64,000 nucleotides of DNA. It comes from Flammulina velutipes. Lineage: Eukaryota; Basidiomycota; Agaricomycetes; Agaricales; Physalacriaceae. The notes beneath the pieces were generated by a model. It saw nothing but the letters and a program-made list of their open reading frames with translations, ran no database searches and was not told where the DNA came from. The first letter of the stretch is position 1, and each line of letters starts with the position of its first letter. Made by a program: the position numbers and the translations under genes. The stretch covers positions 1,488,001-1,552,000 of the forward strand of contig CM022368.1 of NCBI GenBank assembly GCA_011800155.1, in the 5' to 3' direction. Of this stretch, positions 57,901 through 64,000 are shown in pieces.

Positions 57901-59777
57901 ATGTCGTCTCACTCGTCTTCGACGGCTAACATTGTCGGCGTCCACTATCGTGTCGGGAAGAAAATCGGAGAGGGATCCTTTGGTGTCATCTTCGAGGGTA
58001 CGCAGCGAGCTCGTCGTCGAGGCGTACACTGACTGTTTGTATAAAGGCACTAACCTGCTCAACTCCCAAACTGTCGCTATCAAATTTGTGCGTCGAACGC
58101 GGTCGCTCCGACGACGCTCGCTAACTCTACGCTCTTCCAGGAACCACGGAAAGCAGAGGCGCCCCAGCTCCGCGATGAATGTCGTTCATATCGCATTCTC
58201 TCCGGCTGCAGTGCGTCCTTGTTCTATGCTTTTCCGTAGTCCAGTCGTCTTACCACTCCGTAGCCGGTATACCCCAGATATACCACTTTGGCCAGGAGGG
58301 TCTGCACAATATCCTGGTCATAGACCTCCTCGGGCCCAGTCTCGAGGATCTCTTCGACATGTGCGGTCGGAAACTATCCATCAAGACTGTTTGCCTCGCT
58401 GCTCGACAGATGGTTCGCCTCCCCTTCCCAACCAAATAGCACCCGCCCGCTCACGCCTCATTTTACAGCTCACACGAGTCCAGACCATCCACGAAAAGAA
58501 TCTCATCTATCGTGATATCAAGCCTGATAATTTCCTCATCGGCCGTCCAGGCTCCAAGGGTGCAAGTAGTGGGTCGCCACACAATGCCGTCCTATCTTCA
58601 CTCACAGCCTTCAAGCGGTACACATGATTGATTTCGGAATGGCAAAGCAGTACCGCGACCCCAAGACCAAACAGCATATCCCTTACCGAGAACGGAAGAG
58701 TCTTAGTGGAACGGCGCGGTACATGAGCATCAACACTCATTTGGGCAGAGGTGCGTGGGACGACATATTTTTACGCAACGAGTAACTAACCATCTATGTA
58801 CTGCAGAACAATCGCGCCGGGACGACTTGGAAGCGCTCGGGCACGTCTTCATGTACTTTCTACGAGGAAGCTTGCCGTGGCAAGGCCTCAAGGCCGCCAC
58901 CAACAAACAGAAATATGAGAAGATTGGCGAGAAGAAGCAAACTACCCCAATCAAGGAGTTGTGTGAAGGATTTCCCGGTACGTTCCTCGCCTCACTTTCG
59001 GATGTATTCTTTACACGAAGACTTACCACCACTTTGGCAGAGGAATTTGGCATCTATCTGAACTATGTTCGGAAGCTTGGCTTCGAAGAGACCCCCGATT
59101 ACGATTTCCTTCGCGAGCTATTCACCAAAGTTCTAAAGAGCAATGGCGATCTGGACGATGGGATATTTGATTGGGACCTCTTAAATGGTGTGTTGCATCT
59201 ACCCTTGAATCATTGCCGTTATTAAACTTCTTCGTCAGGTGGAAGAGGCTGGTCAGTAACGACATCTGTGAGTCTTATTGTTTCGTATCGAACCTAATCG
59301 TGGCTGACCCGTGAAATGCAGGCACCACAGGACCAGATCATGTCGCAAATACAGAATGCTGGCCTCGTTCCGAACGATCGCACGAGACGGGAACATCGCG
59401 ACTCTGAGCGTCGGCGCTCGCAAGTTGTACCACCTTCTCCGGCGTTAGTGCGCCACGGCTCGAAGCAACGGAAGATTCCTGCTGCGTTGACCCCTGGAGG
59501 AGGCACTGGCCAGGTAACTCCGCACTCTGCCGCCGCCCAGGTTGGTGTCCCAGTGGGATCAGGCCGCCATCCGTATGCTAATAATGGGTACGATTATCCT
59601 CAGGATGAGGGTTACAACTCTTATGGGAGGGCGTCACCTATGGTTTCAGCTGCACCACCGGCCGTGAGCAATGTCCGTGCGCAGGGGGGAAACGGAGGGG
59701 TGGCTGGAGACTATGGGCGTGAGGAAGAGGCGCCTAAACTGACGCTATTCAGGATCTTGACGTGTCGATGCGGATAG
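57901..59777 (+). CDS. Casein kinase I, Yck/Cki-type
   Basis: Ten exons give about 460 residues. Kinase motifs: [17 protein letters not shown] (Gly loop), [19 protein letters not shown] (catalytic Lys), [29 protein letters not shown] (HRD-like catalytic loop), [15 protein letters not shown] (DFG), and [20 protein letters not shown] (CK1 signature replacing APE). The disordered tail ends FRILTCRCG; fungal plasma-membrane CK1s carry C-terminal palmitoylated Cys, and this may serve the same end. The intron 58566-58615 joins GSKGA to TVHMIDF. Exon 9 is very short: ending at 59255 (17 nt) or, with a better GTGAGT donor, at 59267 (29 nt); both keep the frame. Likely roles include nutrient signalling and morphogenesis, by analogy. 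Confidence 0.93.
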
Positions 59778-60055
59778 GCCATGTATGGGTTGGCCTCTGC
59801 TTCACTGTTTTACGCCGCTTCACGTTTTCTCTTTCATCCGTCGTGCATTATACCCTCCATCTAACTCGTTAATTTCATCTTACTTTGGTTCGGTTTTTAT
59901 ACGGTGTAGGGTTGCCTTATACCGTCGAGGATTCTAATATAATGACATGGTAATAATTGACTGCTAGGTTGTTGCCCAATGAACTGTACACTTTACATTC
60001 AATGCATGGCAATCAATCTAGCTGATACAGTACAGTACAAGAAAAAGTAAGAATG

Positions 60056-61189
60056 CTATGAAGCCGCAGCCTTCTTGCTCCTTCCCCATTTCACCGTTGC
60101 TCGAACATTGTCGATCTCAATGCCGTTAGCCCAAGCATAGGAAGCGGTCTCTGCGGATGCACGGTCTTTAAAGTTGACAAAAGCGCATCTGGATGCGGGT
60201 GATTAGCATCCTCGACGGAACGCAGGGAGTAACCATACCTTGACTTTGCGACGTGCATTACGGAACGTATCTGATCGGAGTTGACGCTGGGAAGGGACTG
60301 TATCACGGCAGTCCGCACACTCTGTTCGGAGCTGTCTGAGGATAGAGCTGAGAGGAATAGAGATGTCTAAGCGACAGTGAGTTGGAGGGTATGGCGCATG
60401 GGTGAAGGAACCTACGATGGCTTGGTCTTCTGGAGGTTTAAGCCCTTGGCTCTCTGCGTGGGCGGCCATGATTTTGTGCGCGACTGGATCACTCTTGCCA
60501 TGATACCGGTCCTGTATATTCTGGTGTGCGAGTTCGTTGTCTGCCGGTTTCTCATGGCGATACGGGCATTCCGTCCCCCGCGTGCAGTCGCCCTTGACGA
60601 AGAAGGAGCAAATCTTTGGCCGATTCCGTTTGTAGTACGGATCGGTGCGCGCGAGTTGTTTGAGCATGTCCTTGCCAACGGACGTTGTTCGAGTGCTGCC
60701 TAGGAGGGATTTGTCACCTTCGAACTGTTTCGTCCGTTCAGTACATTGTCAAGAATCAACAAGGAGTCAGCGCACGTTGTTTTCCATATTCTGAGCGTAG
60801 TATTCTCGATTTATGTCGCTCGTTGGTGCGCCTGCCTCGAGAGCGAGGGCAGTATCACGAACCTGGGTGGGCAGGCCGTATTCGAGGTCGAGCAGACAGG
60901 TTTGGCAGACGTTCTTGACTTTTGCGCAAGTCTGGCAGATGACGGTGGTTTTGTAGCGCATTCCTGAGCCTGGATTCCAGCGAAAGACGGTGAAGGGGCG
61001 TGCGCATGTCCCGCAGGTTTTGCCGTATTCTTGTTTTGACATGCGAATGAAGGGATTGTCTCCGAGGCCTTGTTGAATGTGTTAGTAAGTATCAGTCAAG
61101 CAATGAAGGATTTGCATACATGTTTCGCAGAGAATAGGAAACTCGCTCTGTTCCCAGCCAGCTTTGTTGATATCTGCTTTCGGAGGCAT
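60056..61189 (-). CDS. ECM2: Pre-mRNA splicing factor ECM2/SLT11/Cwf5 (RBM22)
   Basis: Five exons (61189-61120, 61068-60776, 60724-60416, 60366-60239, 60188-60056) give 310 residues. The N-terminal zinc region has [53 protein letters not shown] finger follows ([20 protein letters not shown]), then an RRM ([11 protein letters not shown]...[29 protein letters not shown]). This is the Ecm2/RBM22 order exactly. The protein contacts U6 snRNA near the active site in the NineTeen-related part of the spliceosome. It lacks the Pro-rich C-terminal tail of animal RBM22. Start codon is 68 bases from that of MET8 on the other strand; its 3' end faces casein kinase I. Confidence 0.93.
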
Positions 61190-61257
61190 CGTCGTGGTTA
61201 AAAGTTGAGTGCTTTGTTTGGCAGCGTCTTGCGCTTATACCACCACCACCATCACCA
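61190..61257. promoter_or_regulatory. 68-bp bidirectional promoter, ECM2 / MET8
   Basis: Only 68 bases lie between the divergent start codons. Both transcripts must begin in this gap or within the other gene. Confidence 0.55.
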
Positions 61258-62200
61258 ATGTCTGCATCCTCCTCGTCGCAGTCTTCGTCGCCGTCGTCGT
61301 CGTCAGAAACGCTCCCGGACGTCCCGCCCATCGTCGGCGGCACATCTCTGCTCGTCGCCTGGCAGCTCAAAGGAAAACGCGTCCTCATCGTTGGCGGCGG
61401 CGAGGTCGCGTCTGGCCGTATCGAATCTATCCTCGCTGCCGACGCCTCCATCGTCCTGCTCTCGCCCTCAAAAGGCCTTTCCCCTCGGACGAGACAGTAC
61501 ATCGACCTCTACCCAGACCGCATCACCTACTACGACCGCCGCTTCACTGGCCCCGCAGAGCTGCACAAAATCGACATGGTCCTCACTGCCCTCGACGACT
61601 CTGCCCGCTCTCGCGAAATCGTAGAAATGTGCCGCCAACAAAAGATTCCCGTGAACGCTGCGGACATTCCTGACCTGTGTGACTTTTTCTACGGTGACTA
61701 GGACTTAACTATGCGATTATGTGGACTCTTCTCACCTGTAGTAAGGCGCACAAATTCGAGACGGACCGCTGCATATCTTGATTTCGACAAATGGGTCTGG
61801 TCCGCGCATTGCTGCGCTTATCAAGGAGAAGCTCAAGGACGCCTTGTCGGGTCTTGAAGGGGAGGCTATTACGCGTGTCGGTGAGCTGCGTGAGCGCGTC
61901 AAGCAGAGCGCTCCAGGCATCGGGGGTCCTGTCGGTCGCAAGAGGATGAAGTGGATGACCAAGCTATGTAACGAGTGGACGCTGGAGGAGTTCACACTGC
62001 TCACCGATGCTGCCATGGATAAAATGATTACCGAAGGATGGGACAAGGGGAAGGTACCGTCCCCCCAAGAAGTGGGTGTGAAAGCCAAAGGGAAAACGTT
62101 TGCATCTGAAGTGTCTACCTCTCTGTGGCCTGCTTTGGCTGGTTTTATAGTCGGGGCCGTGGTGACGACCTCCCTGCTCGCTTTGAAGGTTCGCAGGTAA
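61258..62200 (+). CDS. MET8: Siroheme synthase (precorrin-2 dehydrogenase/ferrochelatase), tail-anchored
   Basis: Two exons (61258-61693, 61746-62200) give 296 residues. LLVAWQLKGKRVLIVGGGEV is the NAD-binding GxGxxA/G start, followed by ASGRIESILAADASIVLLSP, VLTALDDSARSREI, and VNAADIPDLCDFFYG, where Asp is the expected catalytic residue. After the intron come AQIRDGPLHILISTNGSGPR and IAALIKEKLKDAL. The 3' site at 61745 was picked because only it restores this frame. Met8 converts precorrin-2 to siroheme, cofactor of sulfite and nitrite reductase. Unlike the soluble yeast enzyme, the last 25 residues form a hydrophobic helix (LWPALAGFIVGAVVTTSLLA) ending KVRR, suggesting a membrane tail anchor. 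Confidence 0.92.
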
Positions 62201-62645
62201 CTGGTAAGTGACCTTTTGTCTCTTTTTCATGTGCTGTACTCATCGACCAGCGATGTAGAATCGGAGACTGGAGCTTGACTACGTTATTGCATGTTTATTG
62301 TATCATCGGTGTATGGTCTATCATATTGTATTGTTTGGCGACCTTCTACACCGCTGGACGGTCTTCACACATGAACATGGTATCTCTGAGCAGTTCCTTA
62401 TTACTTAGACTTTGTCGCGCTCACTTCGTGAAGGGCTCAGCAGGCCTACTTACCACTATTCGCAGCTGCTTCCTACGATGAATAATGAAGTCCCGAGGCC
62501 ACACACTTGACGAATGCATCAAAGTATTGGATACACTACTAATACAAACAATATCCCAAAATCTACAAGCTCTCTATGCAAACAATCGTTTGGTGTACCT
62601 ATACGGCGAATCAGCACCCATTAGACACAGGAAAATTGACAGGAC
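62201..62645. other. Convergent intergenic region, MET8 / IMP dehydrogenase
   Basis: 445 bases holding both 3' UTRs. Nothing else is recognised. Confidence 0.45.
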
Positions 62646-64000
62646 TCACGAATTCAAACCATGCACGCCACCTTCAACTTGCGCACTCGCGGTTCGGAGC
62701 TCAAAACGGACCTTGCCCGAATCAACACCCTCCCGGAACTCAGCGACGTTCTTCACGCCGATATCCTGGAAGGAATGCTGGACCCCAACATAGAGGTAAG
62801 GCAAAAATGCCCTGACGCTTCCCTTGTCCTGGACATCCCCACTAACGCCCTGCGCGACCTTGACGGCACTGCTCTCCGAGAAGTAACGAGACGTCGCGGC
62901 GTTCTCAAGAGTCTCCGACTTCTTGGGTGCGGGGTACTTGCTCGAGCTAGACGCAGACCCGCCCTTGGCTGGGTTCGCCGCAGGTTTGTTCTGCTCCATG
63001 GCCTCCAAGCTGCCCATCCCGCGGTACGCCTTGACACGCTTTCCCTCGTGATAAAAGTATTCACCAGGCGCCTCTTCCGTGCCAGCCAATAGCCCTCCCA
63101 TCATAACGGCGCTCGCGCCTAGGGACATAGCCTTGACGATATGGCCAACATTACCGATACCACCATCGGCGATGACGGGAACACCAAACTTGGCTGCAAA
63201 CTCGGCAACAGCATACACACCCGTGGCCTGAGGACGACCAACAGCCATAACCTCCTGCGTGATGCATATGGAGCCGGATCCCATTCCGACGCGGAGACCG
63301 TCTGCGCCAGCTGCGATGAGAGAGGCTGCTTGGTCGCGAGTGACGACGTTGCCGGCAATGACATCGAGTTTGGGATGGGTCTGCTTGATGTGCTTGATCA
63401 TGTCGATCTGGAATACAGAGTTGCCTTGGGACGAATCGAGGACGACGATATCGAGACCTGCGTCAACAAGGACAGCGAGACGCTCTCTGTCAGACGGGCG
63501 GGTTCCCACAGCGGCAGCGGCGTAGAGCTGCTTGGTGACCGGATCCTTGGAGGCCAGAGGGTAGGACTGGTTCTTGAGAAGATCGGAGCGAGCAAGGAGA
63601 GACACAAGACGGCCTTGCGAGTCGACGATGGGGAGTTTTCCCTTTTTCGAGTCACGCAAGATATCGTTGGCCTCCATGAGGGTAATGCCTTGTGCGGCGG
63701 TGACGAGGTCGGTGGTCATGACTTGGGCCAGAGGAGTAGTGACATCCCGGAACTGGACATCGCGCGAGGTGACAATGCCAACAAGCTTGCCGCCAATGGC
63801 CCCGGTGTCTGGTGGATAGAATCAGCAAAGGTGCAGCGAACAATACAAGGCTGAAGTTCAGAAGGTATATAAAGCTATCCGCACATCACGCATGGTTAGA
63901 CGCGTTCAAACTGGGAAGAACGAAGGTTATATTGAAATGTCTCATCCTGAAACGGAGCTGGAGGAGCGACTTACCAGTGACAGGAATACCGCAGAAACCG
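62646..64000 (-). CDS. IMD: IMP dehydrogenase, 5' end beyond window
   Basis: Minus-strand gene; stop at 62648-62646, 5' end outside. The visible part has an upstream exon (FCGIPVTD), then a 166-nt intron (63974-63809, the longest I found), then one exon with [19 protein letters not shown] (start of the CBS pair) and [20 protein letters not shown]. The catalytic barrel has [56 protein letters not shown] (catalytic Cys), [40 protein letters not shown], and [12 protein letters not shown] (flap). It oxidises IMP to XMP, the committed step of guanine nucleotide synthesis. All active-site motifs are intact. Confidence 0.96.

Noticed and set aside
1..64000. tRNA, rRNA, CRISPR, transposon or viral remnants
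   Set aside because: No convincing cloverleaf, rRNA stretch, spaced direct repeats, transposase/reverse-transcriptase motifs or long terminal repeats were found by eye. A tRNA or covariance-model scan was not possible.

Overview
The window is nuclear DNA of a filamentous basidiomycete, most likely an Agaricomycete. Protein-coding genes are dense on both strands with 20-300 bp gaps. Almost every gene carries several 45-60 nt GT-AG introns, and many exons are very short. The products are typical fungal ones. I give splice sites where the reading frame and protein family agree; several models were checked by adding exon lengths to a multiple of three.

Layout. 1-4 kb: 5' end of a BTB/POZ gene and a Crb2/Rad9-type checkpoint mediator. 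4-11 kb: a single-pass membrane protein, a UDP-galactose-type transporter, a gene-poor stretch, and a coiled-coil protein. 11-20 kb: a large JmjC gene, a doubtful coiled-coil gene with a palindrome, a Zip3/RNF212-like RING gene, and a tiny Asterix/PAT10 gene. 20-24 kb: a LEA-2 membrane protein, a thiamin pyrophosphokinase whose reading frame continues into a complete MoaD/MOCS2A-like domain, and TMA22/DENR. 24.3-27.1 kb: a tandem array of four small paralogous genes of unknown function, two of them nearly identical over 0.9 kb. 27-37.5 kb: a TMCO4/DUF726 lipase-like protein, TFIIH subunit TFB2, a LisH-CTLH protein, a PQ-loop transporter, LIN1/CD2BP2, and an F-box-family-like protein. 37.9-49 kb: copper P1B-ATPase, cytochrome P450, NOP53 (with a decayed partial copy of its tail), a trypsin-like protein of uncertain integrity, and a secreted pectin methylesterase. 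49.8-64 kb: RAD54, ISH1-like stress protein, flavin monooxygenase, casein kinase I, ECM2/cwf5, MET8 siroheme synthase, and IMP dehydrogenase (5' end cut off).

Most genes are single housekeeping functions with no obvious cluster logic: DNA damage response (Crb2-like, RAD54), meiosis (Zip3-like), splicing (LIN1, ECM2), ribosome and translation (NOP53, TMA22), and transcription/repair (TFB2). Two genes supply cofactors that nitrate assimilation uses together: siroheme (MET8) and the molybdopterin sulfur carrier (MoaD part of the fusion). The least ordinary items are the thiamin pyrophosphokinase-MoaD fusion and the tandem gene family with cysteine-rich C-termini, GC-AG introns and a compensated frameshift in one member.
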